This document shows positions 17,942 through 27,749 of a DNA stretch of 41,594 bases, in pieces. The position numbers were made by a program, and so were the translations under genes. Within the stretch, counting starts at the first letter, position 1, and every line of letters begins with the position of its first letter. The notes beneath the pieces were generated by a model. It made no database searches and was not told where the DNA came from. It saw only the letters and a list, made by a program, of their open reading frames with translations. Source of the stretch: Acidocella sp. (GTDB lineage: Bacteria; Pseudomonadota; Alphaproteobacteria; Acetobacterales; Acetobacteraceae); NCBI RefSeq assembly GCF_028687955.1, contig NZ_JAQTZC010000012.1, positions 1-41,594 of the forward strand. The letters run 5' to 3'.

Positions 17942-18748
17942 ATGTGCGTGAACTGCCTGAGCCGACGCCGCCTTGCCCAACTCGCTTTTGGCCTCACCGC
18001 CGGGGCGCTGGCCGGCGGCATGCCCGCGCGCGCTGCAATCCGCGCGCCGCATGTCCTGCCATTGGTGATGCTCGACCCCGGCCATGGCGGGCACGACCCT
18101 GGGGCCATCGCCCCTGACGGCGTGTTCGAGAAGACCATCACCCTGGCCACCGGACTGGCCCTGCATAAAAACCTGCTCGCCACCCGGCGGTATCGCGTGA
18201 GGATGACCCGCATGCGCGACGTGTTCATCCCGCTGGAGCAGCGTGTCGCGGACGCGGTGGCGGCCAAGGCCGATCTGTTCCTGTCCCTGCATTGCGACCA
18301 CTTGGCCAACCCCAGCCTGCGCGGCGCCTCGATCTTCACGCTTTCCAACACCGCCTCAGACAAGCTGGCGGCCAGCATCGCCCATGACGAAAACAGCGCC
18401 GACGCGGCGGGAACGCCCATGGCCGGGGTTTCTCCACAGGTAGCGGGAATCCTGGCCAGCCTGGAGTCGCGCGCGACCAAGCTCGGCTCGGCAACCTTCT
18501 CGCGGGATCTGGCCACCTCGTTCCGCGGCGTGATCCCGCTGTTGCCGGACCCGCAGCGCAGCGCCAATTTTGCGGTGCTGCGCGACCCCTCCACCCCGAG
18601 CACCCTGCTGGAAATGGGCTGCCTCACCAATCCGCTGGACGAGACCCGTTTGCGCAACCCCTTGCAGCGCGCGCTTCTGGTCCGGCGGATCACAGACGCC
18701 ATCGACACGTATTTTGTGCATTTCGCCGGCCGGCGGGTGGCCGGTTAA
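17942..18748 (+). CDS. N-acetylmuramoyl-L-alanine amidase (AmiC-like, probable Tat signal)
   Basis: SRRRLAQLAFGLTAG signal; LVMLDPGHGGHDPGAIAPDGVFEKTITL; FLSLHCDHLANP; TLLEMGCLTNPLDE. Confidence 0.92.
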   Translation: MCVNCLSRRRLAQLAFGLTAGALAGGMPARAAIRAPHVLPLVMLDPGHGGHDPGAIAPDGVFEKTITLATGLALHKNLLATRRYRVRMTRMRDVFIPLEQRVADAVAAKADLFLSLHCDHLANPSLRGASIFTLSNTASDKLAASIAHDENSADAAGTPMAGVSPQVAGILASLESRATKLGSATFSRDLATSFRGVIPLLPDPQRSANFAVLRDPSTPSTLLEMGCLTNPLDETRLRNPLQRALLVRRITDAIDTYFVHFAGRRVAG

Positions 18749-18840
18749 CGGCTTGCCCGCGCAATGGCAGGTAAATTGTTGCGGCAATTTTATTCAAAGC
18801 ATCCTCGCAGGCGCGAAACTGGAGTGCTAAGGAGCCGCCT

Positions 18841-21417
18841 ATGCCCGACTCAAGAGATTCCTTCAGCGCCGGTGAACGCTTAAGCCCAGCCCGCCGAGAG
18901 CCGCCGCGCAAGCCGCCGCGCAAGCCCGCCCCCCCGCGCGGCGCAGGCAAAGGCCCGCAAAAACCAGGTCTTTTCCGCCGGGTCATCCGCTTCTTCGTCA
19001 CCAGCCTGTACCGCCTGGTATTTTTGGGCGCCGTTGCCGCCGTGATCGCCGGGGTAGGCGCCTTTCTCGTGTTCAGCGCCGGGCTGCCCAGCGTCGAGGC
19101 CCTGAAAACCTACACCCCGCCGCTGGAAAGCCGCGTCTATTCGGATGATTTCCATCTCATCTCGGAAATCGGCGGGCAGCATTGCATTTATGTGCCTTAC
19201 GACCAGATCCCGCCGTTGGTGGCGCAGGCGTTCATTTCCGCCGAGGACCGGATGTTCTGGGTGGAACCGGGGGTCAACCCGCTTGCGATCATGCGCGCGG
19301 CGCTCACTGACATCGCCCGCATGGGCAGCGGGCGCCGCCCGCAGGGGGCCTCCACCATCACCGAGCAGGTGGTGAAGAACATGCTCCTCGACAACCACAT
19401 CACCTTTGCCACCAAAATCAAGGAAGTGCTGCTGGCGATGCGCGTGAGCCAGGTGATGACCAAGCAGCAGGTCATCACGCTCTACCTCAACGAGGTTGAC
19501 CTCGGCCACAACACCTTTGGCATCGCCGCCGCGGCGCAAACCTATTTCAACAAGCCCCTGAGCCAGCTCGACATCGCGCAGGCGGCCTCACTGGCGGCCT
19601 TGCCCAAGGCGCCGACCAATTACGACCCCTTCTTCCACCCGCAGGACGCGCTGACCCGGCGCAATTTCATCATCGGACGCATGCTGGCGGATGGCGCCAT
19701 CACCCAGGCCCAAGCTGACGCCGCCACCGCCGAGCCGCTGCTGCCCCATGCCGGCGGCGCCGCTCCGGCCGCCAGCGGCGGCGACGGCTACTTCGCGGAC
19801 GCCGTGAAAGCCGACCTCACGCAGCGCTTTGGCGCCGATGCGGTGAACCAGGGCGGGTTGATCGTGCATACCAGCATGGACCAGACCCTGCAGACCGCCG
19901 CCACCACGGCGGTGCGCAACGGGCTGGAGCATTACGACCGCATTTACGGCGGATGGCACGGGCTTGTGGCCCATGTGGATGACCCCGCCCTGGCGACTAA
20001 CTGGCGGACGGATCTGGCCAAACAGGCAATACCGCCGGGCATGCGCCACAACTGGCGGCTTGGCATCGTGCTGGCGGCGGATGGCGGCGCGGCCCGCGTC
20101 GGCTTTGCCGATCCGCTCAGCAACACGGCCAGAACCGGCACATTGCCCCTGCAAAACATGCGCTGGACACATACCAGCAATGTCGCTAGCATTCTGCACC
20201 CTGGGGACATCATCATGGTCTCCGGCGGCAAGACTCTGGCGCTGGAACAAATCCCCAATGTCCAGGGCGCGTTGATCTCCATGGACCCGCGCACCGGGCG
20301 CGTGCTCGCCATGGTCGGCGGTTGGAGCCACGACATCAGCCCCTTCAACCGGGTAATCCAGGCGCAGCGCCAGCCCGGCTCCTCGGTGAAGCCGCTGGTC
20401 TACCTCACCGCCATGGAGCAGGGCTTGCAGCCCGATGCCCCGGTGCTGGATGCCCCCTTCGTGCAGCAAATGTCCAACGGCACCACCTACCGCCCCGGCA
20501 ACTACGAAGACAGTTTCCAGGGTCCGGTGCCCATTTTCCATGCGCTGGAGCAATCGCTCAACCTCGCCACCCTGCATCTGGCCCGCCAAATCGGCCTGGA
20601 TAACATCGCGCAAACCTTCCAGAGCTTCGGCATCATCGACCAGATGCCCCCCTATTACCCCTCCGCGATCGGCGCGATCGACACCACCCTGTGGAAAATG
20701 GCAGCCGCCTACGCCACGCTCGATGAATACGGCCGGCAGGTGCAGCCTTCGCTGATTGACAGTGTCACCGGCCCGGACGGCAAGGTGCTCTACCAGGCGC
20801 AAAACCAAAGCTGCGACAACTGCATGAACGGCGACCCCTCGCAGCCGCCCATCGTCGACTATTCCGGCGCGCAGCTGGCTGATCCTGATTCAGTGTTTCA
20901 GATGCTCACCATGATGAAAGGCGTGGTGCTGCGCGGCACCGGCGTCCCCGCCGTGGAGGGGATAAGCCAGCCGGTGGCCGGCAAAACCGGCACCACGAAT
21001 AATTTCAACGACGCATGGTTCATCGGCTTTACCCCCGGCGTGCTCACCGGCTGCTGGGTTGGCTACGACACCCCAGCCAGCCTGGGCAACAACCAGACCG
21101 GCGGCAATGTCTGCGGGCCTATCTGGAACGAATACATGAAGGTGGCCCTCGCCAACCAACCGGATATGGACTTCCCCGCCCCCGCCGGCATGACCCTGCA
21201 ACAAGTGCCCGAGCCTGACGGCACCATGGTGAGCGAAGCCTTCAAACCCGGGCAGACCCCCGGCGCCCAGGCGAACAATAGCCTGCTCGGCGGCACCGAT
21301 AACCTTACCCCCGCCACACCCGGAGCGCCGGGAACACCCGCAACGCCAGCCGCGCCGGGTGCGCCCGCCGCGCCCGTGCCCTCGGCCATCGATAAATCCC
21401 TCGGCGGATTATATTAA
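18841..21417 (+). CDS. Penicillin-binding protein 1A family transglycosylase/transpeptidase
   Basis: GT51 motifs (AEDRMFWVEPGVNP, GASTITEQVVKNMLL) and transpeptidase motifs (QPGSSVKPLVYLTAM, GKTGTTNNFNDAWFIGF). Confidence 0.95.
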   Translation: MPDSRDSFSAGERLSPARREPPRKPPRKPAPPRGAGKGPQKPGLFRRVIRFFVTSLYRLVFLGAVAAVIAGVGAFLVFSAGLPSVEALKTYTPPLESRVYSDDFHLISEIGGQHCIYVPYDQIPPLVAQAFISAEDRMFWVEPGVNPLAIMRAALTDIARMGSGRRPQGASTITEQVVKNMLLDNHITFATKIKEVLLAMRVSQVMTKQQVITLYLNEVDLGHNTFGIAAAAQTYFNKPLSQLDIAQAASLAALPKAPTNYDPFFHPQDALTRRNFIIGRMLADGAITQAQADAATAEPLLPHAGGAAPAASGGDGYFADAVKADLTQRFGADAVNQGGLIVHTSMDQTLQTAATTAVRNGLEHYDRIYGGWHGLVAHVDDPALATNWRTDLAKQAIPPGMRHNWRLGIVLAADGGAARVGFADPLSNTARTGTLPLQNMRWTHTSNVASILHPGDIIMVSGGKTLALEQIPNVQGALISMDPRTGRVLAMVGGWSHDISPFNRVIQAQRQPGSSVKPLVYLTAMEQGLQPDAPVLDAPFVQQMSNGTTYRPGNYEDSFQGPVPIFHALEQSLNLATLHLARQIGLDNIAQTFQSFGIIDQMPPYYPSAIGAIDTTLWKMAAAYATLDEYGRQVQPSLIDSVTGPDGKVLYQAQNQSCDNCMNGDPSQPPIVDYSGAQLADPDSVFQMLTMMKGVVLRGTGVPAVEGISQPVAGKTGTTNNFNDAWFIGFTPGVLTGCWVGYDTPASLGNNQTGGNVCGPIWNEYMKVALANQPDMDFPAPAGMTLQQVPEPDGTMVSEAFKPGQTPGAQANNSLLGGTDNLTPATPGAPGTPATPAAPGAPAAPVPSAIDKSLGGLY

Positions 21418-21473
21418 AAGCAGCTCAATATTTTCCGCCGATGCAGCCCCTGCGCCAACTGAGAGCCTCCGCC

Positions 21474-21896
21474 ATGTCCGTCACCATCTACCACAACCCC
21501 GCCTGCGGCACCTCGCGCAACACGCTGGCGATGATCCGCAACGCCGGTATCGAACCCGTCGTAATCGAATACCTGAAAACCCCGCCCAGCCGCGCGGAAC
21601 TGGCGGTTCTGGCCGAACAGGCGGGCGGCGCGCGCGCGCTGCTGCGCGAGAAGGAACCACGCGCCGCCGAGCTTGGCCTCAACGCCCATGTGGCCGATGA
21701 CACGATTCTTGACGCCATCGCCGCGCACCCGCGCCTGCTCAACCGCCCGGTGGTTGTGACCGCCAAGGGCACCAGAAGCTGCCGCCCGTCAGAGCTGGTT
21801 CTGGAACTGCTAACCGCCCCGCAGCAAGGCGCCTTCACGAAGGAGGACGGGCAAGCCGTGGTGGATGCCACCGGCCGGCGCATCGGAAAGGAATAA
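21474..21896 (+). CDS. arsC: Glutaredoxin-dependent arsenate reductase (ArsC family)
   Basis: MSVTIYHNPACGTSRNTLAMIRNAGIEPVVIEYLKTPPSRAEL; NRPVVVTAKGTRSCRPSELVLELL. Confidence 0.92.
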   Translation: MSVTIYHNPACGTSRNTLAMIRNAGIEPVVIEYLKTPPSRAELAVLAEQAGGARALLREKEPRAAELGLNAHVADDTILDAIAAHPRLLNRPVVVTAKGTRSCRPSELVLELLTAPQQGAFTKEDGQAVVDATGRRIGKE

Positions 21897-22172
21897 TTTT
21901 TCGAGCGTTACCCTGCGCGCCGGTGGCGCTGATCATCATGAAATTGTAACGGCTGATGCTTCCGGCCTACGGCGGCGCGGATGCCCTTGCCCGCACCCTG
22001 CACCGCCTCGGGCCGCCCTCGCGCACGGCATAGTTGCTCATTTTGGTGCGCCTGTCCGGTTTGCAAGAGCGGCGATCTGCCACCGGCCAAGAATCATCGC
22101 GCGGCTTGCGCCCCTCCCCTTCATCCAGGTCTGTTTCGGCGGGCCTGTTGGCGCAACCGGCGGCGCGGCACC

Positions 22173-22450
22173 TTAACCCGGCAGATGTTCCTTCAGCCAC
22201 GGCATCAGCTCCACCAAATTGCAGGGGCGATGGCGCGAATCCAGATGGTAGCGCAAAATATCGTCCCAGCCGTCCTTCACCGCGCCTGTGCTGCCGGGCC
22301 GTGCGAACAGATAAGTGCCGCTTGCCACCCCGCCCAGCGCGCGGCCAGCGTGCTGCCTGAGGTGTCGTTCGCCGCTGTGCGGGTGTCCGAAATGGTGGCC
22401 ACCGCAATGTGCATGGGGAGAAAAACACGGCTCTCGTCCATCCCGGCCAT
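22173..22450 (-). pseudogene. moaB: moaB (molybdenum cofactor biosynthesis protein B) with internal deletion and frameshift
   Basis: N-part MAGMDESRVFLPMHIAVATISDTRTAANDTSGSTLAAR and C-part (different frame) RALGGVASGTYLFARPGSTGAVKDGWDDILRYHLDSRHRPCNLVELMPWLKEHLPG*. About 80-85 central residues are missing. Confidence 0.85.
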
Positions 22451-22453
22451 GCC

Positions 22454-24097
22454 TCAGTTTGCCGATGCGGTATAAAAGTTCTGGTTCAACGTGGGAAAAT
22501 CCCCTTCCGCCAGCTGGTCCAGGCTCTCCGGCTTCAGCCCGATCTCTTCGGCATACAGCCAGCTGTCAGCCATCACCTGGCGCACGAAGCGGCGGGTCTC
22601 ATCGTTGGGAATGGTCTCGATGAAGAGCAGCGGGTCGCCTTCATCCTGCGAGGTCCACCCGGCGACGGCATTCGGCCCGGCATTGTAGCTGGCCAGAATC
22701 GCCAGCAGATTGCCCTTAATCCCCGGCTGCGCACCCAGATAGCGGATATACCCCTGCCCCAGGGCAAGATTAGCCGAAGGATCGTCCAGCGAGCCGCTCA
22801 CCCCCTCCTGCCGGCGGACATAAGAAGCCGTGACCGGCATAAGCTGCATCAGCCCGCGCGCGCCGCAGCGCGAAACAGCCGTCTCGTTGAAGCCCGATTC
22901 CGTGCGCGCCACCGCATAGACCAGCGCCGGGTCAACCGTGAAGCCGCCATCCGGGTGCAGGGCCGGCAGCGGCAGGCGCGCGCCCGCGATCTCATCAACC
23001 GGGTTTGGCAGCTGGCTGGCGATGGCGATGGTCACATCCACTAGCCCGGCGCGGGCGGCCACCGCCATCACGGCCCGGCCGAGGGCCGGGTTGGCCTGAA
23101 TCTGCGGCCAGAGCGCGCGCAACGCCACCGCCGCCTGGTCGTCCGCGCCAATCTGCAACAAGGCGAAGGCCAGATGCCCGTCAGGGGTGGCGTCCACAGC
23201 GGTGATATCGGCTTCCGTCAGCGTCGCGGCAATGCCGGTGGGGCCAAAGCCCTGGCCCAGCAGGCGCCCGGCCAGCATGCCGTAGAACGTATCGCCCGAC
23301 CAGGCCGCCTGATGCAGCCAGTTGAGATAGGCCTCCGGCTGCTGCATCCGCAGCGCGGCGCGGGCCGCCCAGAACTGGCTGGCGGCGCGCTCGTCACTGG
23401 AAATTCCGGCCATTGCGGCCGAGCTGTCAAAAGCCGAGGCGGCGGCGCTCAGGTCACCCTTTTCCCAAGCCTGGATACCGGACATGAACTGACGGTGCCA
23501 GCTGTAGCTGTCCGGCGCGGCGACGGGGCGTGCCGCGGCGCCCGCGGTAGTTGTGGCCTCTGGCAGCAGCGCGACCACGGGGGCCGGGGGCATCTGGTCC
23601 GCGCGCAGTTTGTGCCGCATCAGCGCGTAAATATCCGGCGCCTCCGGCTGGCTGCTGTATTGCGCGTACCAGGCCAGCAGCTCAGCCGGCTTGGTGATAT
23701 AATTATTGCTCAGATACCGCTGCGCCAGAACCGGCCCCACCAAAGTGGAATCATCCAACCGGCTGATCAACCGGTCCGCTTCGCTGAACGCTCCGGCCGA
23801 TTGGGCCGCGAGAATACGCTGATACATCGCCACGGCGCTCGGCGGCAGCGGCTCAGGCAGTACGATTTCAACGTCAGGAGAAGGGGCGTTACGCGGCACC
23901 GCATAAGCGACAGTCTCCCCGCCTGTTGCGCTGGCGGGCGCTGAGGGGGGCGGCATCGGTCCCGTACCTTGTCCCCAATCAGAGGACTTCGCCGCCGCAC
24001 TCGTGGGGACCACGAGCCCGAGGGCAAAAACTGACACCGTGACCAAAGCGAGCCGGGTGACGTTCAGGCGGGAGAGCATGTTGAGGGCTCCTCGCAT
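22454..24097 (-). CDS. Lytic murein transglycosylase (SLT domain)
   Basis: Signal peptide; VYAVARTESGFNETAVSRCGARGLMQLMPVTASYV; GYIRYLGAQPG..LLAILASYNAGPNAVAGW. Confidence 0.9.
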   Translation of the reverse strand: MRGALNMLSRLNVTRLALVTVSVFALGLVVPTSAAAKSSDWGQGTGPMPPPSAPASATGGETVAYAVPRNAPSPDVEIVLPEPLPPSAVAMYQRILAAQSAGAFSEADRLISRLDDSTLVGPVLAQRYLSNNYITKPAELLAWYAQYSSQPEAPDIYALMRHKLRADQMPPAPVVALLPEATTTAGAAARPVAAPDSYSWHRQFMSGIQAWEKGDLSAAASAFDSSAAMAGISSDERAASQFWAARAALRMQQPEAYLNWLHQAAWSGDTFYGMLAGRLLGQGFGPTGIAATLTEADITAVDATPDGHLAFALLQIGADDQAAVALRALWPQIQANPALGRAVMAVAARAGLVDVTIAIASQLPNPVDEIAGARLPLPALHPDGGFTVDPALVYAVARTESGFNETAVSRCGARGLMQLMPVTASYVRRQEGVSGSLDDPSANLALGQGYIRYLGAQPGIKGNLLAILASYNAGPNAVAGWTSQDEGDPLLFIETIPNDETRRFVRQVMADSWLYAEEIGLKPESLDQLAEGDFPTLNQNFYTASAN

Positions 24098-24208
24098 GGG
24101 AAAACTCCCTACACAGTCACCCCCTGTGACGCAAGGCCTACCGGCGAGACAATTCTCATGGAACGAGACGTTTTTAGCAGTTTCCTGGCGTTACACCCCA
24201 ACTCTCAG

Positions 24209-24224
24209 ATCACGATTTCGTGAT
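24209..24224. promoter_or_regulatory. Operator-like inverted repeat upstream of the lytic transglycosylase gene
   Basis: ATCACGA-TT-TCGTGAT, 7-bp perfect arms. Confidence 0.4.
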
Positions 24225-24235
24225 ATTAGCGCAAA

Positions 24236-25045
24236 TTAACCCTGGGTGGACAGCAATTCCAGAAATTCGCGCAGCTGCAACAAGTCCCGCCACGCCTCTG
24301 ATTTGGCCGCAGGCATGCGCAGCAAATACGCCGGATGGTAGCTCGGCAGGCACGGAATCGGCGCCGCCAGACCCGGTATTTCCACCTGCAGCCATGCGCC
24401 GCGCAGCCGCCTTATCCCCAGTCCACGCTCCGGCTCCGGCAGCACCGCCCTGGCCGCCACCGCGCCCAGCAACAGCAGCGCGCGCGGCCGCACCAGGGCG
24501 ATATGGCGTAGCAGGAACGGGAGGCAAACACCCACCTCGGCCTCAGTTGGCGGCCGGTCGCCCGGCGGGCGCCACGGTACGGTGTTGAGAATGCGCACCG
24601 TGGCGCGGTCCAGCCCGATGCTGCCCAGCATTTTATCCAACAGTTGCCCCGATGGTCCCACAAACGGCCTGCCCGCGCGGTCTTCCTCCGCGCCAGGCGC
24701 CTCACCCACCACCATCAGCCGCGCATCCGCCGCGCCATCGGCGAAAACCAATTGCGTCGCGGTATCGCGCAGGGCGCAGCCAGTAAATCCCGCCAGGGCG
24801 GCCTGCAAGGCTTCCAGACTCTCGCAACTCTCCGCCACTTTCGCGGCCTGCGCTGGTCCGGCGGGCAACACCGTGGCATGGCGCGCAACATGGCGCGGGG
24901 CATGATGAGCCCGCCCCGCCTGCACGGGAGCACTGGCCGCGGCGGCGGGCGCGGCCACACGCCTGTCCTGCGGCGCATCCAGCAGCGCCTCGTCAGCCCC
25001 CCACTCCACTTGCAGGCGCAGCGCCTCGATCAAATCCATATCCAT
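24236..25045 (-). CDS. Uracil-DNA glycosylase (family 4/5-like)
   Basis: VVGEAPGAEEDRAGRPFVGPSGQLLDKMLGSIGLDRATVRILNTVPWRPPGDRPP; LPSYHPAYLLR. Start refined to MDMDLIEALRLQ. Confidence 0.92.
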   Translation of the reverse strand: MDMDLIEALRLQVEWGADEALLDAPQDRRVAAPAAAASAPVQAGRAHHAPRHVARHATVLPAGPAQAAKVAESCESLEALQAALAGFTGCALRDTATQLVFADGAADARLMVVGEAPGAEEDRAGRPFVGPSGQLLDKMLGSIGLDRATVRILNTVPWRPPGDRPPTEAEVGVCLPFLLRHIALVRPRALLLLGAVAARAVLPEPERGLGIRRLRGAWLQVEIPGLAAPIPCLPSYHPAYLLRMPAAKSEAWRDLLQLREFLELLSTQG

Positions 25046-25184
25046 ACTTAACCATACCTCCCGCGATTGAAATAACCGCCAATATGATTTTAACCCTTTA
25101 CCCAGCCAGCGGCCGCATGGCCGAGACTTTACGCAAGCTAACAAGTTTCCTTATACGACTCCCAGCACAACAGGAGGTAACGAG

Positions 25185-26822
25185 ATGTCAGACCAGATGG
25201 AACCGCGCGAGGCGATGGAGTTCGATGTCCTGGTGGTCGGCGCCGGCCCTGCCGGCCTATCCGCTGCTGTCAAGCTCAAACAGCTCAACCCGGAGCTTTC
25301 CGTCTGCGTGGTGGAAAAAGGCGGCGAGATCGGTGCCCACACCCTCTCCGGCGCGGTGCTGGAGCCGCGCGCCCTGATGGAACTCTTCCCCGAATGCGAC
25401 CCTTCGTTGATCCCGCTCGCCACCCCGGTGTCCGAGGATCGCTTCATGTATCTCACCGCGGCCAAGGCCTACACCTCGCCCATCATCCCACCGACAATGG
25501 AGAACCACGGCAACTACATCGTTTCGCTCGGCAATGTGGTGCGCTGGCTCGGGCAGCAGGCGGAAGAACTCGGCGTGGAGATCTACCCCGGTTTTGCCGC
25601 GGCTGAGGTGCTCTTCGAGGGTGAGCGAGTTGCGGGCGTGGCCACCGGCGACATGGGCATCGGCAAGGACGGCAAGCCCACCGGCAACTTCCAGCGCGGC
25701 ATGGAACTGCGCGCCACCTATACAATCTTCGCCGAAGGCTGCCGCGGCTCGCTCTCCAAGCAATTGATGACCAAATTCAATCTCAACGCCAAAAACGACC
25801 CGCAGACCTACGGCATCGGCATCAAGGAACTCTGGGAGGTCAAACCCGAACACTTCAAAAAAGGCCTCACCATCCACAGTGTCGGCTGGCCCTTAAAGTC
25901 CGACACCTATGGCGGTTCGGCCATCTATTTCTTCGGCGAAAACCTCATGGCCTACTGCTTCGTCGTTGGGCTGGACTACAAAAACCCCTATCTCTCGCCC
26001 TTCCAGGAAATGCAGCGATCGAAAACCCACCCGGCCATCGCGCCGTTCTTCGAGGGCGCCAAGCGCATCTCCTACGGCGCGCGCGCGCTCAATGAGGGCG
26101 GCTTTCAGTCCCTGCCGAAACTCACCTTCCCCGGTGGCGTACTCATTGGCTGCGCCGCGGGCACCCTTAACGTGCCCAAGATCAAAGGCAGCCACACCGC
26201 GATGAAATCCGGCATGGTCGCCGCCGAAGCCATCGCCGAGGCCCTGGCCGGTGAGCGCCCGGACGAAGTCACCGCTTATGCCACCAAGCTGGAAGCCAGC
26301 TGGGTCTGGCCCGAGCTGCACAGCGTGCGCAATGTGCGCCCCGGTTTCGCCAAATGGGGTTTTTACGGCGGCATGATCAACGCCGCCATCGACACCTACA
26401 TCTTCCGCGGCAAGGCCCCCTGGACCCTGAAAAACCACGCCGACCATCTGCAGCTCAAAAAAGCCAAGGACTGCCAGCCGATCGACTACCCCAAACCCGA
26501 TGGCAAGATCACCTTTGACCGGCTGTCCTCCGTCTTCCTCTCCAACACTAACCACGAGGAAAACCAGCCGCCCCACCTCACCCTGCTCGATGCCAGCAAG
26601 GCCATCAGCGTCAACTATAAAGAGTACGCCAGCCCGGAGACCCGCTATTGCCCGGCTGGCGTGTACGAGATCGTCGGCGAGGAGGCAGGCAACCCGCAGC
26701 TGCAAATTAACGCGCAAAACTGCGTCCACTGCAAAACCTGCGACATCAAGGACCCCACCCAGAACATCAACTGGGTCGTCCCCGAAGGTGCTGGCGGCCC
26801 CAACTATCCGGGCGGGATGTGA
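25185..26822 (+). CDS. Electron transfer flavoprotein-ubiquinone oxidoreductase
   Basis: [51 protein letters not shown]-terminal 4Fe-4S region [37 protein letters not shown]. Confidence 0.97.
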   Translation: MSDQMEPREAMEFDVLVVGAGPAGLSAAVKLKQLNPELSVCVVEKGGEIGAHTLSGAVLEPRALMELFPECDPSLIPLATPVSEDRFMYLTAAKAYTSPIIPPTMENHGNYIVSLGNVVRWLGQQAEELGVEIYPGFAAAEVLFEGERVAGVATGDMGIGKDGKPTGNFQRGMELRATYTIFAEGCRGSLSKQLMTKFNLNAKNDPQTYGIGIKELWEVKPEHFKKGLTIHSVGWPLKSDTYGGSAIYFFGENLMAYCFVVGLDYKNPYLSPFQEMQRSKTHPAIAPFFEGAKRISYGARALNEGGFQSLPKLTFPGGVLIGCAAGTLNVPKIKGSHTAMKSGMVAAEAIAEALAGERPDEVTAYATKLEASWVWPELHSVRNVRPGFAKWGFYGGMINAAIDTYIFRGKAPWTLKNHADHLQLKKAKDCQPIDYPKPDGKITFDRLSSVFLSNTNHEENQPPHLTLLDASKAISVNYKEYASPETRYCPAGVYEIVGEEAGNPQLQINAQNCVHCKTCDIKDPTQNINWVVPEGAGGPNYPGGM

Positions 26823-26848
26823 GCACCAGTCAGTAAGGCGAAGGGGCT

Positions 26849-27072
26849 TTGTTCCCTCGCACAGTGATATTAACCGCCCAGGACCGCACCAAGCTGGAAG
26901 CAGTTGTCGCCGATCGGAACAGCCCGAAAAAACACGTCTGGCGGGGGCAGATCATCCTGCTGACCGCCGACGGCTGCGGCACGGACGCGATCATGCGCAG
27001 CAGTGGTACCAGCAAAACGTCTGTCTGGCGCTGGCAGGAGCGCTTCATGACCGAGGGCGTGGCCATATGGAA
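26849..27072 (+). pseudogene. IS630-family transposase N-terminal fragment
   Basis: VILTAQDRTKLEAVVADRNSPKKHVWRGQIILLTADGCGTDAIMRSSGTSKTSVWRWQERFMTEGV (HTH region), then an abrupt change of family. Confidence 0.75.
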
Positions 27073-27600
27073 CAAGGCTATTTTTGGGTGGCCGCACGGG
27101 ATGATCGCGCCTGCGGCGGCGCCGATCCGCCGACGGTGATTTATCAATATGCCACAGGCCGGGCCAAACGCCATGCCGATGCTTTGCTCGGCGGGTACCG
27201 AGGGATCGTGCAATGCGATGGCTACAATGCCTACAAGCAACTTGCCGGTCCGGCGCAGGATGATGCGCCGATGGCGCTGGCATTTTGCTGGAGCCACGTG
27301 AGGCGCGGTTTTTATGATCTGGCCACGCGCCTCGCTAAGCGCCAGGAACTCAGCCGGCTGATGGTGACGGATCTACGTCTTTGATTTGAGGCACAGCTTA
27401 AGACTTTGCGAGCCCGCAGTCCTATGGCCGAAGTAATCCGTTATTCACTGAACCACTGGAACGGCCTGGAGCAATTCCTTGCCGATGGAACCATCGAAAT
27501 CGACAACAACATTACTGAATTACTGAGCGCAGCATGCGCCCCAACGAATTGTAAAAAGAGAACTCGCTGTTCGTGGGCTCGGACGCATGGACACATAAAC
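27067..27600 (+). pseudogene. IS66-family transposase remnant (internally deleted, with stop codons)
   Basis: GYFWVAARDDRACGGADPPTVIYQYATGRAKRHADALLGGYRGIVQCDGYNAYKQLA...CWSHVRRGFYDLA; later SPMAEVIRYSLNHWNGLEQFLADGTIEIDNN and, in another frame, SMRPNEL*KENSLFVGSDA. Confidence 0.8.
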
Positions 27601-27707
27601 GCACCGAGATGGAGTTAACGAACCGCCACCGCTTCCTAATTCCGCACCAAAGCCGACATCTTTTTTGCTGGGAACGTTTGCGTTCGGTCAAGAAATGCCG
27701 GCAAGGC

Positions 27708-27743
27708 GGCTTTGCAGGGCTCCGGCCGGAGCCCTGCAAAGCC
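27708..27743. repeat. 36-bp perfect palindrome
   Basis: GGCTTTGCAGGGCTCCGG|CCGGAGCCCTGCAAAGCC. Confidence 0.9.
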
Positions 27744-27749
27744 AATGGC

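Noticed and set aside
19588-20808. 406-aa antisense ORF inside the PBP1A gene
   Set aside because: PBP1A catalytic motifs define the real frame; the antisense has no family resemblance.
21900-22172. Possible gene between arsC and the moaB relic (e.g. MKGRGASRAMILGRWQIAALANRTGAPK* on minus)
   Set aside because: Short, discontinuous frames without recognizable family; could be a relic but not supportable from sequence alone.
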